Shown one piece after another: positions 9,385 through 18,222 of a stretch of 64,000 nt of DNA. Every line of letters begins with the position of its first letter. Positions within the stretch are counted from its first letter, which is position 1. Location: positions 744,001 to 808,000 of the forward strand of contig JAZDRN010000001.1 in the NCBI GenBank assembly GCA_047501485.1. The letters run 5' to 3'. Below the pieces are notes generated by a model, which was not told the DNA's origin, ran no database searches, and worked only from the letters and a program-made list of their open reading frames with translations. A program made the translations under genes and the position numbers. The stretch comes from Ancrocorticia sp047501485. GTDB taxonomy: Bacteria > Actinomycetota > Actinomycetes > Actinomycetales > Actinomycetaceae.

Positions 9385-9416
9385 AAGAGGTGGAAGGCGA
9401 TGCCTTCCACCTCTTT
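9385..9416 (+). terminator. Strong terminator after rpmA
   Basis: A perfect 14-bp stem (AAGAGGTGGAAGGC and its complement) with a 3-base loop starts 27 bases after the rpmA stop. The second arm ends in CTCTTT, followed by GTCGTC. It ends the rplU-rpmA operon and separates it from obgE. Confidence 0.85.
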
Positions 9417-9621
9417 GTCGTCACAGCGGGTTTGAGGCGGTCTCAACGCCGACTCGCCGCCTAGTCACGACGTCACGACACGGGTACAGAGTCGGCGCAC
9501 GCCCCGACGCACAACCTGAAAACGCCTCCGAGGCCGATGCCTCGATTGCAGCTGGGCTCCCGCTTTTCGCTGTCCCACTCACTTTCAGATCCCCAAGTCG
9601 CCGCGAGGCGAGAGGAGAATC

Positions 9622-11142
9622 ATGGCCAGTTTCGTCGATCGCGTTGTGCTTCATGTTCAAGCAGGAAATGGCGGAAACGGCTGCGCCTCTGTGCGCAGAG
9701 AGAAATTCAAGCCGCTGGGTGGGCCGGACGGAGCCAACGGCGGCCACGGCGGCGACGTCGTCATCGAAGTCGATCCGCAGGTGACGACCCTGCTTACATA
9801 CCACCACACTCCCCATCAGAAAGCGGAGTCCGGAACACAGGGGGCGGGAGATATGCGCGCCGGCAAGAACGGCGCCACGCTCGTCCTCAAGGTCCCCTCG
9901 GGCACTGTGGTTCGCTCACCTCAGGGAGATGTGCTCGCGGATCTCGTAGGCGCCGGTGCGCGCTACGTGGCGGCTCGTGGCGGTGTGGGTGGCCTCGGCA
10001 ACGCGGCACTCGCCTCTCCCAAGCGCAAAGCCCCCGGATTCGCGCTTCTCGGCGACGAGGGGGAATCCCGGGATGTCGTCCTGGAGTTGAAGTCCGTGGC
10101 GGACGTCGCGCTCGTGGGCTTCCCGAGCGCGGGAAAGTCCTCCCTGATCGCCGCGATGTCGGCGGCCCGCCCGAAGATCGCCGACTACCCGTTCACGACC
10201 TTGGTGCCCAACCTGGGCGTCGTGCAGGCCGGAGATGAGCGTTACACGATCGCAGATGTGCCCGGCCTCATCCCGGGCGCCTCCGATGGCAAGGGGCTGG
10301 GACTGGAGTTCCTCCGCCACATCGAGCGCTGCTCTGTGATCGTGCACGTGCTCGACTGTGCCACGCTGGAGCCGGGGCGCGACCCGATCTCCGACTACGA
10401 GCTCATCGAATCCGAATTGGCGGCCTACGCCGACCAGATCCCCCCGATGGATGACCGGGTGCCGCTCATGGATCGTCCGCGTCTGGCGGTGCTCAACAAG
10501 ATCGACGTGCCGGAGGCGCGTGAGCTGGCGGAGTTCGTGCGCGAGGACCTCGAGGGACGGGGCTTGTCGGTATTCGAGATCTCCGCCGTCTCCCACGAGG
10601 GTCTGCGCCCGTTGTCTTTCGCCTTGGCCGAGACGGTGGCTCGTGCCCGCGTGGAGGCTCCCGCGGAGGAAGAGGCGCCCCGTATCGTGTTGCGCCCCCG
10701 GGGCCGCGACGAGGCCGCCTTCACCATCTCGCGTCGTTCGCGCTCCGGCGAGGATTTCTTTCTGGTGCGCGGCGAGAAGCCGGAACGTTGGGTCCGTCAG
10801 ACGGATTTCGACAACGACGAGGCAGTCGGCTACCTTGCTGACCGTCTCAACAACATCGGTATCGAGAAGGAGCTGCTGCGCTGCGGCGCCAAGGCCGGCG
10901 ACATGGTGGTCATCGGGCCGGAGGATTCCGGATTCATCTTCGATTGGGAGCCCACCATGCAGACCGGTGCGGAATTGCTCGGACCGCGCGGTTCGGATCT
11001 GCGTGTCGACGAATCCTCGCGTCCTTCCCGCAAAGAGCGCCGCGAGGCCTACTTCGATCGGATGGATGCCAAGGAGGCCGCGCGCCAGGAGCTGTGGATG
11101 GACCGCGAGGCTGGACACTGGACTGACCCGACGGACGATTAG
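9622..11142 (+). CDS. obgE: GTPase Obg (CgtA)
   Basis: A 506-residue three-domain GTPase. The glycine-rich Obg fold occupies about 1-160 (NGGHGGDVVIEVDPQV, then ASPKRKAPGFALLGDEGE). The G domain covers about 160-340 with G1 GFPSAGKSS, G3 DVPGLIPGAS and G4 NKID. A C-terminal OCT domain around 350-430 is followed by a charged tail ending in WTDPTDD. AGAGGAGAATC precedes the ATG, so the start is well supported. Obg works in large-subunit ribosome assembly and stress signalling. The rplU-rpmA-obg-proB-proA neighbourhood is conserved across bacteria. Confidence 0.96.
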   Translation: MASFVDRVVLHVQAGNGGNGCASVRREKFKPLGGPDGANGGHGGDVVIEVDPQVTTLLTYHHTPHQKAESGTQGAGDMRAGKNGATLVLKVPSGTVVRSPQGDVLADLVGAGARYVAARGGVGGLGNAALASPKRKAPGFALLGDEGESRDVVLELKSVADVALVGFPSAGKSSLIAAMSAARPKIADYPFTTLVPNLGVVQAGDERYTIADVPGLIPGASDGKGLGLEFLRHIERCSVIVHVLDCATLEPGRDPISDYELIESELAAYADQIPPMDDRVPLMDRPRLAVLNKIDVPEARELAEFVREDLEGRGLSVFEISAVSHEGLRPLSFALAETVARARVEAPAEEEAPRIVLRPRGRDEAAFTISRRSRSGEDFFLVRGEKPERWVRQTDFDNDEAVGYLADRLNNIGIEKELLRCGAKAGDMVVIGPEDSGFIFDWEPTMQTGAELLGPRGSDLRVDESSRPSRKERREAYFDRMDAKEAARQELWMDREAGHWTDPTDD

Positions 11143-11157
11143 TGGCACTATAGCTGT

Positions 11158-12279
11158 GTGAAGGCTCCACTCCTCAACCGCCACCTGCTGGGTCAAGCGA
11201 AGCGTATCGTCGTCAAAGTCGGATCGTCCTCGCTCACCCTGCCCGATGGCAACCTGAACTCGGTGCAGCTGGCCGAGCTGGCCGCCGTGCTCAGCGCCGC
11301 CCATATGCGCGGCCAGCAGGTGGTGTTGGTCTCTTCCGGCGCGACAGCCGCTGGCCTGGCGCCGCTGGGGCTCAATGGCAAGCCGGGGGAGATGCCGCTG
11401 CACCAGGCGGCCGCGATGGTCGGGCAGCTGCGTCTGATGGCGGCTTACCAGGCAGAGTTCGCCAAGGCGGGCATCACCATCGGCCAGGTGCTGTTGACGG
11501 CGGAGGACGTGGTCAACCGCAGACACTATGCGAATGCGCAGAGCGCGCTATCGACCCTGTTGTCGCTGGGGATAATCCCGATCGTCAACGAGAACGACGC
11601 GGTGGTGACGGACGAGCTCCGGTTCGGGGACAATGACCGTCTGGCGGCCCTGACCTCCCACCTGGTGGATGCCGATGCCCTCATCTTGCTCACCGACGTG
11701 GACGGGCTCTACACCGCGCCGCCGCGAGTCGCGGGTTCGAAGCTGATCTCCGAGGTGAGCGCCATGGGTCAACTGGAGAGCTTGGAGATAACCAGCCGCG
11801 GTTCGGCGGTGGGAACCGGGGGCATGCGTTCGAAGGTGGATGCTGCCGATCTCGCGTCGTCCGGGGGAGTGTCCGTCCTGCTGACCTCCGCGGAGAATAT
11901 CGGACCAGCGTTGGACGGCGAGAACGTGGGAACCTGGTTCTACCCGACCGGACGCCGTTCTTCCGCTCGTCACCTGTGGTTGGAGCATGCGGCCCAGGTG
12001 CGGGGCAAGATCATTGTCGACGACGGCGCCGCCGCCGCACTTCGCCGCCGTGGCACTTCTTTGCTGCCGGTGGGCGTGATGGCTGTGGCGGGGCGTTTCG
12101 CCGCTGGCGACCTTGTGGAGATTCGCGAGACGGGCGGGCGTGTGATCGGGCGGGGACTATCCGGCTTCTCCTCAGAGGACTTGGCGCGCATCGCGGTCAA
12201 TCGTGAAGAAGCTCACGGCTTGCGTCCGGTGGTCCACGTCAACGATTTGGTGCGTAGCAGGACGCGTGAAACAAAATAG
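11158..12279 (+). CDS. proB: Glutamate 5-kinase
   Basis: A 373-residue enzyme that phosphorylates glutamate to gamma-glutamyl phosphate, the first step of proline synthesis. The amino-acid-kinase domain (1-255) shows RIVVKVGSSSLT at the N-terminus, SSGATAAG, IVNENDAVV and the GTGGMRSKVDAA motif. A C-terminal PUA domain (about 280-373) is present. The start is the GTG at 11158, 15 bases after obgE; no clear Shine-Dalgarno sequence is visible, so reinitiation or coupling to obgE is likely. proA, the next pathway enzyme, lies 2.2 kb downstream behind two unrelated genes. Confidence 0.95.
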   Translation: MKAPLLNRHLLGQAKRIVVKVGSSSLTLPDGNLNSVQLAELAAVLSAAHMRGQQVVLVSSGATAAGLAPLGLNGKPGEMPLHQAAAMVGQLRLMAAYQAEFAKAGITIGQVLLTAEDVVNRRHYANAQSALSTLLSLGIIPIVNENDAVVTDELRFGDNDRLAALTSHLVDADALILLTDVDGLYTAPPRVAGSKLISEVSAMGQLESLEITSRGSAVGTGGMRSKVDAADLASSGGVSVLLTSAENIGPALDGENVGTWFYPTGRRSSARHLWLEHAAQVRGKIIVDDGAAAALRRRGTSLLPVGVMAVAGRFAAGDLVEIRETGGRVIGRGLSGFSSEDLARIAVNREEAHGLRPVVHVNDLVRSRTRETK

Positions 12280-12656
12280 TTTCGGCTTCGCTAGCATGAT
12301 ATAAAGCGGGCTGTTTCCTAACATCTTGGAATATGACATGGTGGCCGTCTTCTTGAGTCTTTCCACGCGTAACTACGGTCAAGTAACTTAGTGCGCCGAT
12401 CGTATGCCCGCTTTCTTCGACGGTCTCGAAAGTCCGTGAAAACGGTATGAAAAGCAGGCTACTTTGCGCAATCCCGCCACTTTCGGCCACCCATGAGGCT
12501 GCTAGCACCTCAATCGTGACATCGTCCACTGTTCACCATGTCCGTCTTGCTATACGGACGAGGAGCTGTTTACTCTAACTGCGTATCCACCAAACGGATA
12601 CATCCCGTCACGAGCGGGTATCTCCTCAACACAATGTGCTGGAAGGGATGAAAGCA
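12280..12656. other. AT-richer intergenic stretch after proB
   Basis: About 375 bases, visibly lower in GC than the flanks. A minus-strand open frame of about 96 codons overlaps it and the proB end, but it has no recognisable domain and ordinary shadow composition, so I do not call it. The stretch contains the candidate promoter for the small ORF at 12657 and a short hairpin-like segment CCCG-TCACGAG-CGGG near 12605-12619. No other structure is convincing. Confidence 0.5.
12547..12576 (+). promoter_or_regulatory. Candidate promoter for leader ORF and luciferase-like gene
   Basis: TTGCTA at 12547-12552, an 18-base spacer and TACTCT at 12571-12576 fit the actinobacterial TTGNNN / TANNNT pattern. 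Transcription would start near 12583, about 75 bases before the small ORF at 12657. The call is motif-based only. Confidence 0.35.
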
Positions 12657-12749
12657 ATGGCTCAGCCTATGACCATGAGAAACCAAGACGATTCTGCTTT
12701 CATGCATTCCCTTCATCATGTGTGCGCCTATCGCCGAATGTGCAAATAA
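12657..12749 (+). CDS. Small ORF, candidate cysteine leader peptide (30 aa)
   Basis: ATG at 12657, with GGAAGG nine bases upstream, opens a 30-codon frame ending ...HHVCAYRRMCK and then TAA. Two cysteines fall within the last eight residues. It lies 104 bases before a luciferase-like flavoprotein gene on the same strand. Small peptides with cysteine codons near the end precede sulfur-metabolism genes in many actinobacteria, where ribosome stalling is thought to report cysteine supply. Here the assignment is inference from length, position and composition; chance occurrence is possible. Confidence 0.4.
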   Translation: MAQPMTMRNQDDSAFMHSLHHVCAYRRMCK

Positions 12750-12853
12750 CCCTGCACCGGTGAACAGAGCCGGACTACTCCTCCAAGCGTTCTGCGCTAA
12801 CAGCCGAAGTACAGACCTTGTTCCAAGCACATGCAGTGAACGGATAACAGACT

Positions 12854-13777
12854 ATGACAGTCCAACTGACCACCATCGATACCCCTGGCAGTAGCGAAAC
12901 CCGAGCGCAGGAGCGCATCACCGAAGCATGCATCGGTGTCGATCTGACACTCCTCGGTGCGGTCTCCGCCGAGGAGTACGCTTCGCTGGGTCTTGACCTT
13001 CCGGTGGAATACGTGAGCTTCCCCAAGCTCGCCTCGTGCGCTGGAGCGGCATGCTCCGGTGGCCTCGACTTCATCTCTCTTGGGAAAGAGTTCCAGACCC
13101 GCTCCGACCGGACCAGCGACATGGATGCGGTACGCACGATGGCGCGGATTCTCGACGCCGGTGAGGGTGGCTTCTCCGCGGAGGTTCCCGCAGACAGGGA
13201 GAGCTTCGAGGAGGCCATCGGTTTGCTCGCGCGGCAGCGCGACGGATGGGGCTGCATCGAGGTCTCTGTGGTGGACAACGCGGACGTGGAACGTCTCGCC
13301 CCGGCCGCAGCGCAGGCACATGCGAATGGTATTCAGACATCGGTGCGCGTTCTGGTGGACGATCTCGCCGACATCGACCTCGCGGCGCTCGTCGCCTGGG
13401 CGGATTCCGTCCGGCTGGTGACCTCGGATCCGCACAAGGCCCGCGAGGCACGTTTCGCGCTGCGTTCGGAGGCTCAGCGTCAGAAGAGGGAGCTCAGCAT
13501 CCTCGTTGAGATCGGGATCGTGATCTCCGGCAGCCAGCAGGCAGCGAACGAGCGTGCCCTTCTCGTGGAGGCGATGCAGGGTGCGCCGGCGTTCGAGGGC
13601 CGCGCACGAGTTGTCGGGACCGTCTACGACGTTGCCGATATGGTCGAGTCATGGATCGGTCTCGGCGCCGCCGACGGCGTCATCTTCCTGCCCGCGTCGC
13701 TTCCGACGGATCTCGCCTCGGTCATACGCGGTGTGCTTCCCTTGCTGAAGGCCCGTGGCACTTCGATGGCCGCGTAG
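12854..13777 (+). CDS. Divergent luciferase-like (LLM) flavin-dependent oxidoreductase-like protein
   Basis: A 307-residue protein, shorter than the roughly 330-450 residues of active family members. The C-terminal segment is the best evidence. VVGTVYDVADMVESWIGLGA, then ADGVIFLPASLPTDL and VLPLLKARGTS, match the end of NtaA/SnaA-type monooxygenases in spacing and wording. The N-terminal half (LGLDLPVEYVSFPKLASCAG) is atypical and the usual flavin-site histidines and arginines are hard to place. It may therefore have a non-enzymatic or altered role. Relatives act on sulfonates, nitrilotriacetate or thioethers with FMNH2. A candidate cysteine leader ORF lies just upstream and a long bidirectional terminator follows. 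Confidence 0.6.
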   Translation: MTVQLTTIDTPGSSETRAQERITEACIGVDLTLLGAVSAEEYASLGLDLPVEYVSFPKLASCAGAACSGGLDFISLGKEFQTRSDRTSDMDAVRTMARILDAGEGGFSAEVPADRESFEEAIGLLARQRDGWGCIEVSVVDNADVERLAPAAAQAHANGIQTSVRVLVDDLADIDLAALVAWADSVRLVTSDPHKAREARFALRSEAQRQKRELSILVEIGIVISGSQQAANERALLVEAMQGAPAFEGRARVVGTVYDVADMVESWIGLGAADGVIFLPASLPTDLASVIRGVLPLLKARGTSMAA

Positions 13778-13794
13778 ACGGAACTACTTCGATA

Positions 13795-13848
13795 ATTCGA
13801 TAAAGGTGTGGCCCGCAGAGAATTCTGCGGGCCACACCTTTATCGAAT
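13795..13848. terminator. Bidirectional terminator, 25-bp perfect stem
   Basis: Arms 13795-13819 and 13824-13848 are perfectly complementary over 25 bp around a GAAT loop. Both ends are A/T-rich (ATTCGATAAAGG outermost), so transcripts in either direction end in U-rich RNA. It lies between the convergent luciferase-like gene and trxA and probably terminates both. Confidence 0.9.
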
Positions 13849-13908
13849 AGTCTTCTTCGGTTTCCGAACGTCGCGGACGTCTATCCGTCCTACGACTGGA
13901 GGGAAGAC

Positions 13909-14274
13909 CTACTTCTGGGCGTCCATCTCCGCGATCTTGGCGCGAACGGCGTCCATGTCCAGCTCGTTGACCTGCTTGATGAGATCCTCCAGGGCGGGTG
14001 CGGGAAGTGCTCCGGCCTGCTCGAAGACGCGGATTCCATCGCGGAAGGCCATCAAGGTAGGAATCGCCGAAATGCCGAAGCTGGCGGCGAGATCCTGCTG
14101 GTCCTCGGTGTCAACCTTGCCGAACACCACATCCGAGTGGGTCTCGGAGGACTTCTCGAAGATCGGGGCGAACTGGCGGCATGGACCGCACCAGGAGGCC
14201 CAGAAATCCAGAAGAACAGTGCCGTCCTTGACTGTCTCGTTGAAGTTCTCTGCTGTGACTGCGATGGTTGCCAT
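13909..14274 (-). CDS. trxA: Thioredoxin
   Basis: A 121-residue thioredoxin with the active site FWASWCGPCRQFAP (redox CGPC, around residues 29-32), the cis-proline segment ISAIPTLMAFRDG and standard thioredoxin length. A short helical tail ending MDAQK extends it slightly. It reduces protein disulfides using thioredoxin reductase; no reductase gene is in the window. It is transcribed alone, convergent with the luciferase-like gene and divergent from proA. Confidence 0.96.
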   Translation of the reverse strand: MATIAVTAENFNETVKDGTVLLDFWASWCGPCRQFAPIFEKSSETHSDVVFGKVDTEDQQDLAASFGISAIPTLMAFRDGIRVFEQAGALPAPALEDLIKQVNELDMDAVRAKIAEMDAQK

Positions 14275-14453
14275 ATCTACCTCTCGTGAACTGGCGGCCC
14301 TTCTGACCGGTCCTTACTAGGGAACGTAACCGGCCCTCCCGCTATTCCCTGCACCCGTCACCGAGGGTGACGAGTGAGAGGAGCATCCGCCGTTTTATTG
14401 TTAACTCAGCCGCGGCTTCAGCGATTAGCCGCAAAAACCCGTAGGCTTGAGAC

Positions 14454-15728
14454 ATGGCAGGAATGACACCGGTTGAAGGCGTTGAGGCGGCGGCCCGACG
14501 GGCCCAAATTGCCTCGCGGGATCTGCGCGAGGCCACCAGCAGTATCAAGGATGCGTTGCTGCGTGGGATCGCTGACTCCCTTGAGGCGTCCGTCCCCCGG
14601 ATCGTTGAAGCGAACGCTCGGGATATGCAGACGGGACGCGACGAGGGGATGAGCGAAGGGATTCTGGATCGTCTTCTTCTGACCCCCGAAAGAGTCGCCG
14701 GCATCGCGGACGCCGCCCGGCATGTCGCTTCACTTCCGGATCCCGTGGGGGAGGTAGTGCGCGGTCAGCGCCTTCCCAACGGTCTTACGCTGCGTCAATT
14801 GCGCGTGCCTATGGGCGTCATCGGAATGATCTACGAGGCTCGTCCCAATGTGACCGTCGACGCGGCGGCTCTAGCGCTCAAGGCGGGATCGGCCGTGTTG
14901 TTGCGTGGAGGCCGCGCGGCGCTCGAAACGAACGCGGTTCTCGTGGACGTGATGCGCGACGTCGTCGTCGGCAACGGATTCAACGCGGATCTGGTGCAGA
15001 CGATAGACGAGTACGGACGCGAGGGTTCGGTGGCCCTGATGCGTGCACGCGGTCTGGTGGATCTGGTGATTCCGCGGGGCGGAAGTGGGCTTATCCAGAC
15101 CGTGGTGCGCGAGAGCCTCGTACCCGTCATCGAAACCGGCGTGGGCAATTGCCACGTCTACGTGGATCGCGCCGCAGACCTGAAGAAGGCGCTTGCGATC
15201 GCCGTCAATGCGAAGACGCACCGCCCCTCCGTATGCAACGCGGCGGAGACCCTGCTGGTTCACAGAGAGGTGGCCGCAGAGTTCCTCCCTGACGTGCTGC
15301 GGGAACTTGCCGAGCGCGCCGTCGTACTGCACGGATGCGAGGCGACCGTGCAGTTGGCTCCGGAGGGCATCGCCGTCGCTCCCGCCACCGAAGAGGACTG
15401 GGAGACGGAGTATCTCGCTCTCGAGATGGCGGTCCGCGTCGTGAACTCGGAGGAAGAGGCCATCGAGCACATTCGCAGCTATTCCTCCGGCCACACCGAG
15501 GCCATCGTCTCTCAGGACATGGCGGCTGTCCGCCGTTTCACCGCCGCGATAGACAGCGCCGCCATTATGGTGAATGCCTCGACGCGCTTCACCGACGGTG
15601 GTGAACTGGGACTGGGCGCCGAGATCGGTATCTCCACGCAGAAGCTTCATGCCCGCGGGCCGATGGGCCTGACCGAACTGACAACCACCACGTGGATTGT
15701 CGAAGGGGATGGGCATGTTAGAAACTAA
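14454..15728 (+). CDS. proA: Gamma-glutamyl phosphate reductase
   Basis: A 424-residue NADPH-dependent enzyme that reduces gamma-glutamyl phosphate to glutamate semialdehyde, the second proline step. Signature segments include MGVIGMIYEARPNVTVDAAA, LRGGRAALETNAVL, VIPRGGSGLI and the catalytic cysteine in HRPSVCNAAETLL. A typical ARGPMGLTELTTTTWIVEGDG ending confirms full length. There is no obvious Shine-Dalgarno site. TAGGCT at 14442-14447 sits seven bases before the ATG, so the mRNA may be leaderless; the -35 region is weak. It overlaps nadD by 14 bases. Confidence 0.95.
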   Translation: MAGMTPVEGVEAAARRAQIASRDLREATSSIKDALLRGIADSLEASVPRIVEANARDMQTGRDEGMSEGILDRLLLTPERVAGIADAARHVASLPDPVGEVVRGQRLPNGLTLRQLRVPMGVIGMIYEARPNVTVDAAALALKAGSAVLLRGGRAALETNAVLVDVMRDVVVGNGFNADLVQTIDEYGREGSVALMRARGLVDLVIPRGGSGLIQTVVRESLVPVIETGVGNCHVYVDRAADLKKALAIAVNAKTHRPSVCNAAETLLVHREVAAEFLPDVLRELAERAVVLHGCEATVQLAPEGIAVAPATEEDWETEYLALEMAVRVVNSEEEAIEHIRSYSSGHTEAIVSQDMAAVRRFTAAIDSAAIMVNASTRFTDGGELGLGAEIGISTQKLHARGPMGLTELTTTTWIVEGDGHVRN

Positions 15729-16398
15729 CGTTCATGTTCCCATACGGAAGATCCCCGGCCGTGCACGGCGCATCGGGATCATGGGCGGAACGTTCGATCC
15801 CATCCATCATGGGCACTTGGTGGCCGCTTCGGAGGTGCAGAACCGGTTCGGACTGGACGAGGTCGTGTTCGTCCCGACCGGGCGTCAACCTTACAAGAGT
15901 GACCGCGATGTGACGATCGCCGAACATCGCTATCTGATGACGGTGATCGCGACGGCATCGAATTCGCGATTCTCGGTATCCCGGGTGGATATCGAACGCG
16001 AAGGATGGACCTACACAATTGATACACTGCGTGACCTGAGGCGTTTCTATCCGGATGCGGACTTCTACTTCATTACCGGGGCCGATGTCCTTCCCGATAT
16101 TCTGGGATGGAAGGACTCGAATGAGCTGTGGGAGATGGCGCACTTCGTGGGCGTGACTCGGCCGGGTCACAACCTCGATATCACGGGATTGCCGCCTGAT
16201 AGCATCACGGTGATGGAGGTGCCCGCGATGGCGATTTCCTCGACGGATTGCCGTAAGCGCGTTGAACACGGTGCTCCGATCTGGTACCTGGTGCCGGACG
16301 GAGTTGTACAGTACATCGCCAAGTACCGCCTCTATCAGGAGCCTGTTGATCTGCAGGGTGCTGAAGTATCCTCGGCGCGGAAGGAGAAAAGCGAATGA
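15715..16398 (+). CDS. nadD: Nicotinate-nucleotide adenylyltransferase
   Basis: About 227 residues. It adenylates nicotinate mononucleotide to deamido-NAD. Motifs are GIMGGTFDPIHHGHL (nucleotide-binding loop with the HxGH histidines), FVPTGRQPYK and the C-terminal AISSTDCRKRV (ISSTxxR). The ATG at 15715 is preceded by AAGGGGA at the right distance; a TTG at 15697 is possible but less likely. It overlaps proA upstream and the next gene by ATGA downstream. The nadD-rsfS neighbourhood is conserved in Actinobacteria. Confidence 0.94.
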   Translation: MLETNVHVPIRKIPGRARRIGIMGGTFDPIHHGHLVAASEVQNRFGLDEVVFVPTGRQPYKSDRDVTIAEHRYLMTVIATASNSRFSVSRVDIEREGWTYTIDTLRDLRRFYPDADFYFITGADVLPDILGWKDSNELWEMAHFVGVTRPGHNLDITGLPPDSITVMEVPAMAISSTDCRKRVEHGAPIWYLVPDGVVQYIAKYRLYQEPVDLQGAEVSSARKEKSE

Positions 16399-17819
16399 GT
16401 GAGGAGACGCCACGTCTCTCCCGGCGTGAGTTGAGGGAGAAAGGGCTGCTCAAGCCCGTGACGGAGGGTACCTCTCCCGTTGAAGAGCTCACCCGCACGC
16501 AGGAGTTGAGCCTCCATCGGCTTTCGCGCAAGGAGATGCGCGAGCGGGAGACTGCCAGCAAATCAGCGGTCGATGCCGAGGTCGAAGCGGCGAAGCAGGC
16601 CGCTGCCGAACGCGCCAAGTCGCAAAAGGATGCGGAGACCGCAGCTCGCAAGGCCGCGGCTGACCGCGCCGCGGCGGAGGCTGCCGCGCGAGCGGCCGCT
16701 CAGCGTGAGAAGGCTGCCCAGGAGCGGGCCGCACAGGAGCAGGCTGAGCAGGATGCTCAAGAGGCTGAGGCCGAGCGCGCTCAGGCTGAGCGCGAGCGTA
16801 TCGAGGCCGAGGAGGCCGTGGCCGCCGCTGCCGAGCAGGAGCGCCTGGCCCGTGAAACGGCGGAGCGAGAGAGGCAGGCGCAGGGAGCGCCCGTTCGCAA
16901 GGCCGAAGAGGGACGGCGCAGCGTCTTCGATCGTTTCGTCAAGGATTCCGGTAAAGGTTCGCGGAAGGGCGGTGGCTCAGATCGTGGCGGGGATTCCGCT
17001 GGCGATCTCGGTGTGGATGCGGCGGCGATGCCGGAGGCGACCGGAATCGAATCGTTGGAGGAATCGGACGGCGATGACGGCGTGCGCGGCACCGGAGCCT
17101 TCGTCGGCGGCATCGCAGCGGCTGGCGGCGCTGAGACCGGGCGCGAGGTGAACGCCGCCGATATCGCCGATATTGCCGAGCGTAAGGACACTGAGGACGA
17201 AGACGGGGGCCAACACGAGGACGCCGATGAGCGAGAGCAAGATATCGACGAACTCACCGACACCTCCGCGGGCGGCAGCCTGCAGGACCGCTTGTTGGCA
17301 CGGGTGCGTAAAGGCGGATTCACATCCGCTAGCGCGGCTTCGGCGGCCAGTGCCGGAGAGCCTTCGGAGAGCGCTGTCAGCGCCACCAGTGCTGAGGCAG
17401 TGGAATTCGATGGCCTACTGCGCGGGGAGCTGACGCTCGCGGACGCCGTCGCGGCGGGGTCGGCCGCAAGTCCGGCTGAGAGTGATCGCGCCGAGAAGGA
17501 TACTGAGAATGGCGATAGCCGGGCGGAGAACTTCGCAAACGAGGACGACGCCGTCTTGGCCAACCCGAATGCTCAGGTAGAGCCAATGCCCGAGCTGGAA
17601 GCCGAATACGGAGCTTCCGATCTGCAGGAGGATAAGCCTCGCGGCGTACTCATGACTATCATCGGCGTGCTTATCGGACTGGTCGCAGGGTTGATCGCCG
17701 GATTGGCGATACGAGCCGCCTTATCGAACAATTCCGACGGCGAAGTCGCGCCGAACGATTCCGTGGCAGTGGTTCAGACATGGAATCCAGCTCAAGAGGA
17801 GAACAGTGACTGCATCTGA
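16395..17819 (+). CDS. Coiled-coil, Ala/Glu-rich single-pass membrane protein of unknown function
   Basis: A 474-residue protein. Residues 45-175 are almost entirely Ala, Glu, Arg, Lys and Gln with heptad character, indicating a long coiled coil. Residues 175-400 are acidic and probably disordered. One membrane helix (MTIIGVLIGLVAGLIAGLAI) lies near residue 415-435, with about 40 residues after it. No signal peptide is seen, so the long arm is probably cytoplasmic. It is locked between nadD (ATGA overlap) and rsfS (14-base overlap), so it is cotranslated with both. I do not recognise a family. LytR-like and envelope proteins occupy this slot in some relatives, but no such domain is present here. 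Confidence 0.85.
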   Translation: MSEETPRLSRRELREKGLLKPVTEGTSPVEELTRTQELSLHRLSRKEMRERETASKSAVDAEVEAAKQAAAERAKSQKDAETAARKAAADRAAAEAAARAAAQREKAAQERAAQEQAEQDAQEAEAERAQAERERIEAEEAVAAAAEQERLARETAERERQAQGAPVRKAEEGRRSVFDRFVKDSGKGSRKGGGSDRGGDSAGDLGVDAAAMPEATGIESLEESDGDDGVRGTGAFVGGIAAAGGAETGREVNAADIADIAERKDTEDEDGGQHEDADEREQDIDELTDTSAGGSLQDRLLARVRKGGFTSASAASAASAGEPSESAVSATSAEAVEFDGLLRGELTLADAVAAGSAASPAESDRAEKDTENGDSRAENFANEDDAVLANPNAQVEPMPELEAEYGASDLQEDKPRGVLMTIIGVLIGLVAGLIAGLAIRAALSNNSDGEVAPNDSVAVVQTWNPAQEENSDCI

Positions 17820-18222
17820 AGAAATTAAGGAATACGCCAGGCTGGCGGCCGAGGCCGCCGCGGAGGTCAAGGCCACGAGTATCGTCGCCATCGACGTCTC
17901 CGAGCGGCTGATTCTCACCGAGGTGTTCCTTGTCATATCGGGGTCCAGTGACCCGCAGTTGCGCGCGATCGTCAACGGTGTTGAAAAGGCGATGCACGAT
18001 GCCGGTGTCAAGAGGCAGCGCAGGGAGGGTCTCGAGTCCGAGATTCACTGGGTGCTCCTGGACTTCGGAGACCTTATCGTGCACGTGCAGCGTGATGAGG
18101 ATCGAGAGTTCTACGCGCTCGAGAAGCTGTGGGGCGATTGCCCCGTCATTGATCTGGGCATCTCGCTCGAGGCCGATGAGCCGAGCACATTGGATCGCCT
18201 GCTGGCAGGGTCTGACGAATGA
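17806..18222 (+). CDS. rsfS: Ribosomal silencing factor RsfS
   Basis: A 138-residue DUF143/Iojap-family protein. Conserved segments are ATSIVAIDVSERLILTEVFL, ISGSSDPQLRAIVNGVE and VLLDFGDLIVHVQRDEDREFY, then LEKLWGDCP. RsfS binds L14 (uL14) and blocks subunit joining when nutrients are scarce. The GTG start has AAGAGGAGAACA upstream and lies inside the end of the preceding gene. The nadD-(x)-rsfS-phosphatase order matches the mycobacterial Rv2421c-Rv2420c-Rv2419c neighbourhood. Confidence 0.95.
   Translation: MTASEEIKEYARLAAEAAAEVKATSIVAIDVSERLILTEVFLVISGSSDPQLRAIVNGVEKAMHDAGVKRQRREGLESEIHWVLLDFGDLIVHVQRDEDREFYALEKLWGDCPVIDLGISLEADEPSTLDRLLAGSDE

Noticed and set aside
9916..11526. Minus-strand open frame of 536 codons across obgE and proB
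   Set aside because: It runs opposite two well-identified genes and has His/Arg/Gln-rich shadow composition.
12239..12529. Minus-strand frame of 96 codons after proB
   Set aside because: No ribosome site with spacing, no recognisable domain, and it overlaps the end of proB.
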